Positions 1-14,863 of a stretch of DNA of 64,000 bases are shown here, in pieces (the first letter of the stretch is position 1; every line of letters starts with the position of its first letter). The translations under genes were made by a program, and so were the position numbers. The notes beneath the pieces were generated by a model that was not told where the DNA came from, made no database searches, and saw nothing but the letters and a program-made list of their open reading frames with translations. The stretch comes from Pterois miles. Lineage: Eukaryota; Chordata; Actinopteri; Perciformes; Scorpaenidae. The stretch is taken from assembly GCA_947000775.1 (NCBI GenBank), contig CAMQGK010000607.1, forward strand, positions 897,501-961,500, in the 5' to 3' direction.

Positions 1-3000
1 ACACAACACTACACTACACAACACTACACAACACTACACTACACAACACTACACAACACAACACTACACAACACTACACTACACAACACTACACAACACT
101 ACACAACACTACACAACACTACACAACACTACACTACACTACACTACACAACACAACACTACACTACACTACACAACACTACACTACACAACACTACACT
201 ACACTACACTACACAACACTACATTACACTACACAACACTACACTACACTACACAACACTACACTACACTACACAACACAACACTACACTACACTACACA
301 ACACTACACTACACAACACTACACTACACTACACTACACAACACTACATTACACTACACAACACTACACTACACTACACAACACTACACTACACTACACA
401 ACACAACACTACACTACACTACACTACACAACACTACACAACACTACACAACACTACACTACACAACACTACACTACACTACACAACACTACACAACACT
501 ACACTACACTACACTACACAACACAACACTACACTACACTACACAACACTACACTACACAACACTACACTACACTACACTACACAACACTACATTACACT
601 ACACAACACTACACTACACTACACAACACTACACTACACTACACTACACAACACTACACTACACTACACTACACAACACTACACAACACTACACTACACA
701 ACACTACACAACACTACACTACACAACACTACACAACACAACACTACACAACACTACACTACACAACACTACACAACACTACACAACACTACACAACACT
801 ACACTACACAACACTACACTACACTACACAACACTACACAACACTACACTACACTACACTACACAACACAACACTACACTACACTACACAACACTACACT
901 ACACAACACTACACTACACTACACTACACAACACTACATTACACTACACAACACTACACTACACTACACAACACTACACTACACTACACAACACAACACT
1001 ACACTACACTACACTACACAACACTACACAACACTACACTACACAACACTACACAACACTACACTACACAACACTACACAACACAACACTACACAACACT
1101 ACACTACACAACACTACACAACACAACACTACACTACACTACACAACACTACACTACACTACACTACACAACACAACACTACACTACACTACACAACACT
1201 ACACTACACAACACTACACTACACTACACAACACTACATTACACTACACAACACTACACTACACTACACAACACTACACTACACTACACAACACAACACT
1301 ACACTACACTACACTACACAACACTACACAACACTACACAACACTACACTACACAACACTACACTACACTACACAACACTACACAACACTACACTACACT
1401 ACACTACACAACACAACACTACACTACACTACACAACACTACACTACACAACACTACACTACACTACACTACACAACACTACATTACACTACACAACACT
1501 ACACTACACTACACAACACTACACTACACTACACAACACAACACTACACTACACTACACTACACAACACTACACAACACTACACTACACAACACTACACA
1601 ACACTACACTACACAACACTACACTACACAACACTACACAACACTACACTACACAACACTACACAACACTACACAACACTACACAACACAACACTACACT
1701 ACACTACACAACACTACACAACACTACACTACACTACACTACACAACACAACACTACACTACACTACACAACACTACACTACAAACACTACACTACACTA
1801 CACTACACAACACTACATTACACTACACAACACTACACTACACTACACAACACTACACTACACTACACAACACAACACTACACTACACTACACTACACAA
1901 CACTACACAACACTACACTACACAACACTACACAACACTACACAACACTACACAACACTACACAACACTACACTACACAACACTACACAACACAACACTA
2001 CACTACACTACACAACACTACACAACACAACACTACACTACACAACACTACACAACACAACACTACACTACACTACACAACACTACACAACACAACACTA
2101 CACTACACAACACTACACAACACAACACTACACTACACTACACAACACAACACTACACTACACTACACAACACTACACAACACAACACTACACTACACAA
2201 CACTACACAACACAACACAACACTACACAACACTACACAACACAACACTACACAACACTACACTACACAACACTACACTACACTACACAACACTACACTA
2301 CACTACACAACACTACACTACACAACACTACACTACACAACACTACACTACACTACACAACACTACACTACACAACACTACACTACACTACACAACACTA
2401 CACTACACTACACAACACAACACTACACTACACTACACTACACAACACTACACTACACAACACAACACTACACAACACTACACAACACAACACTACACTA
2501 CACAACACTACACTACACAACACTACACAACACAACACTACACTACACTACACTAAACTACACTACACAACACTACACTACACTACACAACACTACACAA
2601 CACTACACTACACTACACAACACTACACTACACTACACAACACTACACAACACTACACTACACTACACTACACAACACTACACTAAACTACACTACACTA
2701 CACAACACTACACTACACAACACTACACTACACAACACTACACTACACAACACTACACAACACTACACAACACTACACTACACTACACAACACTACACTA
2801 CACTACACAACACTACACTACACAACACTACACTACACTACACAACACTACACTACACTACACAACACTACACTACACAACACTACACAACACTACACTA
2901 CACTACACAACACTACACAACACAACACTACAGTACACAACACTACACTACACAACACTACACAACACTACACAACACTACACTACACAACACTACACTA

Positions 3001-6000
3001 CACAACACTACACAACACTACACAACACTACACTACACAACACTACACAACACTACACTACACAACACTACACTACACTACACTACACAACACTACACTA
3101 CACAACACTACACTACACTACACAACACTACACAACACAACACTACACTACACAACACTACACTACACTACACAACACTACACAACACTACACTACACAA
3201 CACTACACTACACAACACTACACAACACTACACAACACTACACTACACAACACTACACAACACTACACAACACTACACTATACTACACAACACTACACAA
3301 CACTACACTACACTATACTACACTACACTACACTACACTACACTATACTACACTACACTACATATACTACACAACACTACACTACACTACACTACACTAC
3401 ACTACACTACACAACACTACACTACACTACACTATACTACACAACACTACACTACACTATACTACACAACACTACACTACACTACACTATACTACACAAC
3501 ACTACACTAACAACACTACACAACACTACACACACTGCACTACACTACACTATACTAACAACACTACACTACACTACACTATACTACACAACACTACACT
3601 ACACTACACTATACTACACAACACTACACTACACTACACTACACTACACAACACAACACTACACTACACTACACTACACTATACTACACAACACTACACT
3701 ACACTATACTACACTACACTACACAACACAACACTACACTACACTACACAACACTACACTACACAACACAACACTACACAACACTACACTACACAACACT
3801 ACACTACACTACACAACACTACACTACACAACACTACACAACACTACACAACACTACACTACACTACACTACACAACACAACACTACACTACACTACACT
3901 ACACAACACTACACTACACTACACAACACTACACTACACTACACTACACTACACTACACAACACTACACTACACTACACTACACTACACTACACAACACT
4001 ACACTACACTACACTACACAACACTACACAACACTACACTACACAACACTACACTACACAACACTACACTACACTACACTACACTACACAACACTACACA
4101 ACACTACACAACACTACACTACACAACACTACACAACACTACACTACACAACACTACACTACACTACACTACACTACACAACACTACACTACACTACACA
4201 ACACTACACTACACTACACTACACTACACAACACTACACTACACTACACAACACTACACAACACAACACTACACAACACTACACAACACAACACTACACT
4301 ACACAACACTACACTACACAACACTACACTACACAACACTACACTACACAACACTACACTACACTACACTACACTACACAACACTACACTACACTACACA
4401 ACACTACACAACACTACACAACACTACACTACACAACACTACACTACACAACACTACACTACACTACACAACACTACACTACACTACACAACACAACACT
4501 ACACTACACTACACAACACTACACTACACAACACAACACTACACAACACTACACAACACAACACTACACTACACTACACAACACTACACTACACAACACT
4601 ACACAACACAACACTACACTACACTACACTAAACTACACTACACAACACTACACTACACTACACAACACTACACAACACTACACTACACTACACAACACT
4701 ACACTACACTACACAACACTACACAACACTACACTACACTACACTACACTACACAACACTACACTAAACTACACTACACAACACTACACTACACAACACT
4801 ACACTACACAACACTACACTACACAACACTACACAACACTACACTACACAACACTACACTACACTACACAACACTACACTACACAACACTACACTACACT
4901 ACACAACACTACACTACACTACACAACACTACACTACACAACACTACACAACACTACACTACACTACACAACACTACACAACACAACACTACAGTACACA
5001 ACACTACACAACACTACACAACACTACACTACACAACACTACACTACACAACACTACACAACACTACACAACACTACACTACACAACACTACACAACACT
5101 ACACTACACAACACTACACTACACTACACTACACAACACTACACTACACAACACTACACTACACTACACAACACTACACAACACAACACTACACTACACA
5201 ACACTACACTACACTACACAACACTACACAACACTACACAACACTACACTACACAACACTACACAACACTACACAACACTACACTATACTACACAACACT
5301 ACACTACACTACACTACACTATACTACACAACACTACACTACACTATACTACACTACACTACACTACACTACACTATACTACACTACACTATACTACACA
5401 ACACTACACTACACTATACTACACTACACTACACTACACTACACAACACTACACTACACTACACTATACTACACAACACTACACTATACTACACAACACT
5501 ACACTACACTACACTATACTACACAACACTACACTACACAACACTACACAACACTACACTACACTGCACTACACTACACTATACTACACAACACTACACT
5601 ACACTACACTATACTACACAACACTACACTACACTACACTATACTACACAACACTACACTACACTACACTACACTACACTACACAACACAACACTACACT
5701 ACACTACACTACACTATACTACACAACACTACACTACACTATACTACACTACACTACACAACACAACACTACACTACACTACACTACACAACACTACACT
5801 ACACAACACTACACAACACAACACTACACAACACTACACTACACAACACTACACTACACTACACTACACAACACTACACAACACTACACTACACTACACA
5901 ACACAACACTACACTACACTACACTACACAACACTACACTACACTACACAACACTACACTACACTACACAACACTACACTACACAACACTACACTACACT

Positions 6001-6289
6001 ACACTACACAACACTACACTACACTACACTACACAACACTACACAACACTACACTACACAACACTACACTACACAACACTACACTACACTACACTACACT
6101 ACACAACACTACACTACACTACACAACACTACACAACACTACACTACACAACACTACACAACACTACACTACACAACACTACACTACACTACACTACACT
6201 ACACAACACTACACTACACTACACAACACTACACTACACTACACAACACTACACTACACTACACTACACTACACTACACTATACTACAC
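1..6289. repeat. Pentameric satellite (ACACT/ACACA)n
   Basis: Almost pure array of two alternating pentamers, ACACT and ACACA, running from the window edge to about 6289. Rare variants (ACATT at 221, 346, 591, 936, 1236, 1491, 1815; TAAAC at 2555 and 4631; CAGT at 2931 and 4992; CTGC at 3535 and 5564; clusters of TATAC near 3.3-3.7 and 5.3-5.7 kb) show larger-scale duplication. It is not telomeric TTAGGG repeat. No gene seen. The left end lies outside the window. Confidence 0.97.
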
Positions 6290-6549
6290 CAGCATCGAGC
6301 TGCTTTTCACAGACGGGACATGTGCAGCGATGCAGCAGCAAAGGACAAAGAAGCAATAACATGGAGAAGCATCATCAGTACAATAATAATCAGTATTACA
6401 AAGACGGTATCTTTGGAGGTCTTGAGGCAGGTTACAAGTGGTAGATTTTGTCTCGGTACAGTGGCGGTAACGAGGAAATGTTTCTGGATCTTTTTACAGA
6501 TGTATAATTAAAGGTGTGCTCACTGTATTTATCCTCCGTCTTTCTCCAG
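6290..6549. other. Satellite to gene junction; possible 5' UTR or intron of ripor3
   Basis: Unique sequence between the satellite and the first coding exon of ripor3. A pyrimidine-rich stretch ending in AG at 6548-6549 abuts the exon that carries the start codon, so at least one noncoding upstream exon is expected, in this stretch, in the satellite, or outside the window. A 63-codon ORF here has no recognisable similarity. Confidence 0.4.
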
Positions 6550-6550
6550 G

Positions 6551-6648
6551 ATGTCGGTGAAGCTGCGATTCGACTCTCCTTCGGATGGAGGTTTGGTCCA
6601 CAGGAGCCGCTCCTTCACCGGGTTCAGCTCTCTGACTGGACGCCAACG
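6551..6648 (+). CDS. ripor3: ripor3 coding exon 1 (start codon)
   Basis: Encodes residues 1-32 starting MSVKLRF and containing RSRSFTGFSSL, the family N-terminal signature. The exon begins at 6550 after a CCAG acceptor, so the ATG is the second base onward. Donor GTGAGT follows 6648; the exon ends in phase 2. Confidence 0.92.
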
Positions 6649-9600
6649 GTGAGTCACGCTGTCACAGCCAATGAGAATGCAGGTAGTGGTTACACACTTA
6701 CACCTTCAATCACTTCAGTCTTCAAGAAATAACAAGGAGGAACAGATTAAGTCATCATCTACATAGATGGAGGACTAAAGTCAAAGGACATGTATCACTA
6801 AGAAGTGAAGCTCAGCAGCTGTTTCCATGTCAACGTCAGCGTCCAGCAGCAGAGCTACTCCTCCGCCATGTTGGACTGAAAGCTACCAGATATTATAAAT
6901 ATTTACTTATTTATTTATTAACCCTTTTATCCCGGCTGCTTCCCAGAGGAGCAGAAAGTGAACAATGGACATAAATGAAGGTTAGAAAAATCCAGATCAC
7001 AGATTCTGAGATCAGTAGTAAATAGCTCAGACTCCATTAAATCCTGTTGATGTCCTGCTACTAGCGCTGCTAGCTGCTGGCCGATAGCCGCTTGTTTGGG
7101 AACAGAGACATGAATGAAACGTCCCTTAAGACTGAAAGCACTTGAAGCTAAACTGTCTCATGTCGTGTGAAGGGAAATCCCACCACCCTCCGAGACGACG
7201 AGACAATGAACGCACCACAGACTTTACAGGAAGAAGCACACAGAGGTCAACCGTCAGTCCCACGAGAGACAGAACAACATGGCGGGCAGCGCTGGAATGC
7301 ACTTCCTGTTCACACACTGTTCATTCCTGCCTGGCAGCAGGACACCATGTGGTCTTCATCCCATCACTCTTCATTATGAAGCTTTGACAGTGACCCGACC
7401 TGGGACGTAAACATGACATGAACACACACAGCATGAAGACACCACTAAAAACACTATTTTAGTCCATAACTACAGAGGACGTCTGCTAAATCTGAGTGAA
7501 ATGTGTCCAATGAAAACACAGTACAGATGTGGATGGACACAAACATCACATCTCGAAGCATCTGACTTCATTGCACCTGGGAATTGCTCTTTTTTTGCAT
7601 TAAAATACACACTTTTTTGCCATATTTACCTATTTTTACCACTATTTACCTCTTTTTTTTTTTACCTGTTATTGATTGATTGGTTATTTCTGTTAGTGGA
7701 GGGAACCGGGGAGATGATCACTTCCTGTTAGTGGAGGGAACTGGGGAGATGATCACTTCCTGTTAGAGGAGGGAACCAGGGAGATGATCACTTCCTGTTA
7801 GAGGAGGGAACCAGGGAGATGATCACTTCCTGTTAGTGGAGGGAACTGGGGAGATGATCACTTCCTGTTAGAGGAGGGAACCAGGGAGATGATCACTTCC
7901 TGTTAGAGGAGGGAACCGGGGAGATCATCACTTCCTGTAAGAGGAGGGAACCAGGGAGATGATCACTTCCTGTTAGAGGAGGGACCCAGGGAGATGATCA
8001 CTTCCTGTTAGAGGAGGGAACCAGGGAGATGATCACTTCCTGTTAGTGGAGGGAACTGGGGAGATGATCACTTCCTGTTAGAGGAGGGAACCAGGGAGAT
8101 GATCACTTCCTGTTAGAGGAGGGAACCAGGGAGATGATCACTTCCTGTTAGTGGAGGGAACTGGGGAGATGATCACTTCCTGTTAGAGGAGGGAACCAGG
8201 GAGATGATCACTTCCTGTTAGAGGAGGGAACCAGGGAGATGATCACTTCCTGTTAGTGGAGGGAACTGGGGAGATGATCACTTCCTGTTAGAGGAGGGAA
8301 CCAGGGAGATGATCACTTCCTGTTAGAGGAGGGAACCGGGGAGATCATCACTTCCTGTAAGAGGAGGGAACCAGGGAGATGATCACTTCCTGTTAGTGGA
8401 GGGAACTGGGGAGATGATCACTTCCTGTTAGTGGAGGGAACCAGGGAGATGATCACTTCCTGTTGAATAAAAAGCTCTCTGTGAAACTTGATCGATATCC
8501 AACCAACTCTCTTCAGTTTCTTTGGTCAAACTTACATCATCATGTCGTAACACCCTGTCGGTGAGTTCAGGTAATTTAATCTACAGAGGTAACCATTTCA
8601 CTCTGTCTTCATGTCATATTTCTGTTTTCAGGTCATCCTCTGTTCGTAACTCTCTACGCTCCAAAGCCATGACAGGATCTAAATCTCCCAGAATGCACCT
8701 GTCTCCCAGCAGAGGGGGGCGGGGCTATCTGGTCTATGCAGCCGGAGCAGGTGGACAGAGTCTTCCAGGCGCTACGCAAAGGACTCAAGTATGTTTAGTA
8801 CTTGTGGACTTAAATATATGCCCTATGTACCCTTAAATATGAGCCCTTAATTAGCTATGTACCATTAAATATGAGCCCTATGTACCCTTAAATATGAGCC
8901 CTATGTACCCTAAATATGAGCCAGCCGGCATGCGCCATTCCATTAAATATGAGCCCTATGTACCCTTAAATATGAGCCCTATGTACCCTTGAATATGAGC
9001 CCTATGTACCCTTAAATATGAGCCCTATGTACCCTTAAATATGAGCCCTATGTACCCTTGAATATGAGCCCTATGTACCCTTAAATATGAGCCCTATGTA
9101 CCATTAAATATGAGCCCTATGTACCCTTAAATATGAGCCCTATGTACCCTTAAATATGAGCCCTATGTACCCTTAAATATGAGCCCTATGTACCCTTAAA
9201 TATGAGCCCTATGTACCATTAAATATGAGCCCTATGTACCATTAAATATGAGCCCTATGTACCCTTAAATATGAGCCCTATGTACCATTAAATATGAGCC
9301 CTATGTACCATTAAATATGAGCCCTATGTACCCTTAAATATGAGCCCTATGTACCCTTAAATATGAGCCCTATGTACCCTTAAATATGAGCCCTATGTAC
9401 CATTAAATATGAGCCCTATGTACCATTATTGGCCCTTGTACCTTTGGCCCGCCTTAAATATGAGCCCTATGTACCCTTAAATATGAGCCCTATGTACCAT
9501 TAAATATGAGCCCTATGTACCATTAAATATGAGCCCTATGTACCCTTAAATATGAGCCCTATGTACCATAAAATATGAGCCCAAAAAACCCTTAAAAAGA

Positions 9601-11831
9601 GGCCTATGTATCCTAAATTAAATATGAGCCCTATGTACCCTTAAATATGAGCCCTATGTACCCTTAAATATGAGCCCTATGTACCATTAAATATGAGCCC
9701 TATGTATCCTTAAATATGAGCCCTATGTACCCTTAAATATGAGCCCTATGTACCCTTAAATATGAGCCCTATGTACCCTTAAATATGAGCCCTATGTACC
9801 ATTAAATATGAGCCCTATGTACCCTTAAATATGTTGCCCTTACATACAGTCACCGGCCACATAATTAGGTACACCAGGTAAATAGATACTTCCCATCACT
9901 GCTTCGGTGTTTGGTAGATGCTCAGCTTCAGATCAACGAATGAATGAATGAATGAATGAATGAATGTTGGTGTTTGCAGGGAGTACCTGGAGGGTCATCA
10001 GACAGAGATGGACTTCCTGTCTTCACAGCAGAGAGAGACCAAGAGAAACTCCAGACTGGTGAGGACGAGGAGAGAGGAAGTGTCAGTGGATGGTTTGGCT
10101 TTAATCATGATGATGATGATGATGATGATGAAGTATTTTCTGTGTTTCCAGGCCTTTTTCTATGATCTGGAGAAGGTAAGGTTCTCTATGTTTGACCTAA
10201 CTATGCTCAAGCCTGCTGTCATACTGTATAGATCAATGTAGAATATAATAAATGTTATCATATTAACACTGAAGCCATCATATTGTTGCTTCACAGGAGA
10301 TCAGAGCCCTTGAGAGATACATACGGAGGTTAGAGTTTCAAATCAGCAAGGTAAACACCACGTCTCCACCGTTCAGACTCAGTTCAGACCGAGTCCAGTC
10401 TGGAACCATCTTCCCTTGTTAACTCTGGTGTTTATGAGCTGCTGGGTTTTTGCAGCAGTCCCTATAAATGTACAACACTATAATCAAATGAACACGTCTA
10501 CCGTTTTCTATACATTTGATCCTAAATATAACACAAACCTTTAAGTTGTTAATGTCTGTATGTATGACAACATGAAATGTCTATCACTCCTTCATGGGTA
10601 GGTGCACAGAACTACATTGTGTAGAGCGTTTCCCACGATGAACACACTGACTTCAGGACGTCTCTGACTGCAGACATACTGAAAATCATATTTACTGGAT
10701 TCATTTAGAGGTTTTACAGAGTAAAAGTCCCTGTCTGATTCTACTGTTTCCTTTATGGTCTAGTGGTAAAAAAGAACAACAATCACAATAACTCACAATA
10801 TTGAATCACAATACGTAAAAATCACAATAGCTATTGAGTCTGCACCCTAGTATGGTGATAGCATTGAATGTGGAGAACGGTGGATCTTCCCAGTCCTAGG
10901 TAGGTAGGGAGAGGGTGTAGGAGGTGGTCTAAGAAAGGTCCAGGCTTACTGGGGAGCTGGTCCTAACAGAGACGGGTAAGGAGATCAGCAGCTGAAATGG
11001 GCTGGTACAAATACAGCGGGGGGGGTGATTAGGGAATGATGACCAGGTGAGCAGATGGTGACTGGTGGGAAAGTGTGAGGGCATCTGGTGGACAGGTGGA
11101 GAACAGCAACGACTGAACGGCCTGAGGAGGTAACACATTCAGTCCAGTCAGCCGGCGTGTTGACGGTGTAGCTGGACGGTGTGTCTGCAGGTGGAGGAGC
11201 TGTATGAGACGTACTGCATCCAGTGGAGGCTGTGTCAGGGAGCAGTGAACATGAAGAGAGCCTTCTCTCTGTCGCCGTCCACCAGGGCCTCCAGAGACAG
11301 TCTGCTGGAGCTCGGTCGCAACCACCGACACAGCCTGCAGGTACTGGACCCACCACACCAGCACATGTTGAGCTCAGTCCTCATGGACCAGGACAGAAAT
11401 GCTGCCGTCAGCATATCTGTGGTGGCTGCTGAATCATGAGTCTGCAAACTACCGGATTTTACGCACTATAAGGACACCAGATTACAAGGTGCATTAAGCG
11501 AAACAAACGGTCAGATAAGCCAAATTTTATTCAAATTCATTTAATAACTCAATAAGTTCAATAACATTTTTCAGTTGTAATACATGAAATACTAAACAAT
11601 ACACTCACTTTTCAGTTCATTCCTCTTCCACAAATCCATCAAATCCTGTGTCTGAGTTAAACGGTTGAGTGATTTTAAGTGAGCCTTATAGTGCAAAAAC
11701 TACGGGATCTTCCTTTTTACTTCCATCGAGTTAAAACTCTGAACCTTAATTTCTCCTTTCTGCAGGACATGTCAGCTATGGAGGGAGAGTTAGAAATCCT
11801 CCTGGGAGAGCTACACATCAAGATGAAAGGT

Positions 11832-11913
<82 letters not shown>

Positions 11914-12487
11914 CATCCATCCTCAACTGCTAGGGGTCGATCCAGGAGCTGATCCCAGCTGGCATTGGGTGAAGGCGGGTTCACCTGGACAGGTCTCCAG
12001 TCCATCACAGGACACATAGAGACAGACAACCATTCACACTCACATCCACAGGATATCCACGGGACATTTACAGTCATCAATTAACATAAACTGCATGTCT
12101 TTGGACTGCAAACTCCACACAGAAGAGCCCCAAACCGGATTCGAACCTGTGACCCTCCTGCTGTGAGGCGACAGCGCTAACCGCTGCTCCACCATTCAAA
12201 TGTGTTTTATCTTCCAGGTCTGATAGGTTTCGCCAGGCTCTGCCCTGGAGACCAGTACGAGGTGAGCCTCTACAGCATCACTTTGTTTTACTGATGAAGA
12301 ACGAGGCAACAACCAGAGCTAGCACTGCAGTGATGTCATGTCTCCATGTCACATGACCAGGTGGTGGTGCGGTTGGGCCGCCAGCGGTGGAGGATCAGAG
12401 GGAGGATCCAATCAGACGACACGCAGTCCTGGGACGAAGAGGAGATGGTCTTCCTCCCACACATACACCACAACTTTGAGATCAAGG

Positions 12488-12527
<40 letters not shown>

Positions 12528-14828
12528 TGGTATATAGCACATGAACGACTAATACTACAAATCCCAGAATGCTCTGCTAGTGTGTTGGCGCATCAATGAA
12601 GGCGGGTAAGCATCCCCTCCCACATCTGTTGACATTCATTATCAACCTCATATTACCGTCACCGGAGGAACATTGAAGCCACCTGTCCTCAAAAATGACC
12701 AAAAGAAAGATGGACGACAGGAAGTCTGAAGACAGGAGGGAGGAAGAAGATTAGTCCACCATGTAAAGGACAGACCTGACTGTCTGGGAGGAGACAACAT
12801 GGCTGGACCAGAGACTAGGACAGAAAAATATATATCTGTATGGAAAGAAAGTAAAATATATAAGAATGGTAAAAATATCATGTCTGGCCAGTGGCTTAGT
12901 CCCAGTAGTCTTTTTGGCCCACTGTGTATTTGAGTTTGACTCCCCTGGTCTAGAAGGAGTCATTCTACATAATGAGTACATATATTTTCTATACTTTATG
13001 TACTACTTTATTACCTCCGCCGAGGTTGTGTTTTTGCCTGCGTTGTTGCCGAAAGCTCGTGAACTTTGACTCAGGGATTTACAATGTGTACTTCTATCAA
13101 ATCCCAAAGACTGATCCAGATCTGATCCAGATGGAGGATTTTATAGCAATTTATATAGAAAATGGGGGTACTCTTACATTTTGGCCTACTGTGCATTTAA
13201 TATTAGAGGTAGAGATTTCTGAGACAGTTCAGCATCTGAAGTATGTCAACGAATCTGATCTAGCTTTAATACTTGAGGAGACGGATCCAGAAGAAACCGC
13301 CAGGGGGGAAACTATGGTGCTTGGTGGAGGTCTGCGCTCCCCCTGTGCTTTTCTAGTACTGTACATTAAGTTATTTACGTACATATAAAGGAGTATTTTA
13401 ACACTGGTATTTCTTCTGTGACTCACTTCTTCCACCTCTAATGACTGGTCATCAACTGGTGTACTCTTTGAAGCATTTTTGCTGTATTACAAACGGTTTT
13501 TGTAACACCAGGTCATTGTGCTTGTTGAAGAAGCCGTCAGGTAACTCACCCATCACGTCTCTTCTCTCAGGTGACGGAGGCGAAGGGTTTAGGTTGGCTG
13601 CTGGTCGGCTCGGTGATGTGTGCGAGCGCCGACTTCTTTGTGGCGAGACCACAGCTGATGCTGGTAGACATCACGGAGCTGGGAACCATCAAACTGCAGC
13701 TGGAAGTCACCTGGAAGTACGAACACATACAAATAAGAAGGACACATGTTCACACGTCCTGATGTAAAAATAACAAATGAGCTGGTGGCAAAGAGCGCCA
13801 TGACGTGGAGCGCGGAGGCGTTTCCTCCAGCGAGGACGGGGCTGATGGGAAGGTGCAGTGACAGCAGTGATTCCCAGAAGGAGTAGGTGTGCACAGCTGT
13901 GTCAGGAAATTAGATCTGTAGTGTAAAATATGAAAACGTCTTTGTGAGGCGGCGCCTCGTTCTGTGTGACCAAGTAATGAGTCACATGATGACGTACAAC
14001 CCATCAGATACAGTTTCCAATACAAGACCAATGAGGAGGTGACAAACTGAACACACATCATGCTCACTAGGGGCAGGAAAAAAATCGATTCACTATGTAT
14101 CACGATTTATTTATTTTTTGATTCTGAAATCAATGTTTTAACATCAGAATCCATCTATCTGCTTCATCTGAGTCTGTGTGGAGGTAGGAGGAAGTTAGGG
14201 CTTTTATTGTGGTAGTCTGAGTACCAGGACGTCATATCCATTTGGTATCCCTCAACCAGAACAAACCTCAGAAAGTATTTAAGGTTGGAGGGTGGGCGTG
14301 GATCCGACTTCCACCCTCCATGTTGGTGCCTTGCTCAGGGGCACCTCGGCAGCTCCCAGTTCACACTCAGTACTTGGTCCATGTGGAACCTGAACTGACC
14401 CTACGACTGGGCCTGCTCCCTAAAACTGAGCCGCTACTCAGCCGCTAAAAACCACATTAACATGTTACAGACATTAAAACCAACCTGTTTATCACTGCAT
14501 TAACTTTGACAGCCTGATAGAACTGTGTAAATAAAACAAGCAAACAAATCAATTCAGTGAACTCAGAGGCAGATAAAATTATACTAATGTGATCCACCAA
14601 CACACAAAACCTGTGAATCAACTATGACTAATAACTAATGAACAGGTTTCGTCACATACACAGTACATGTATACAGTGTCGTGTAAAGGTACACACTATA
14701 CTATAAATGTACACATACAGTCAGGATTACCTCAGTGAGGAAAGGCAACATCTGGAGAGCAGCAATAAATACAGTGTGCATGAAATGTTTGTGTGTAATA
14801 ATGAAGTTTAAAATATTCATTCAGCATC

Positions 14829-14863
<35 letters not shown>

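Noticed and set aside
1..6289. Telomere
   Set aside because: The unit is ACACT/ACACA, not TTAGGG or its complement.
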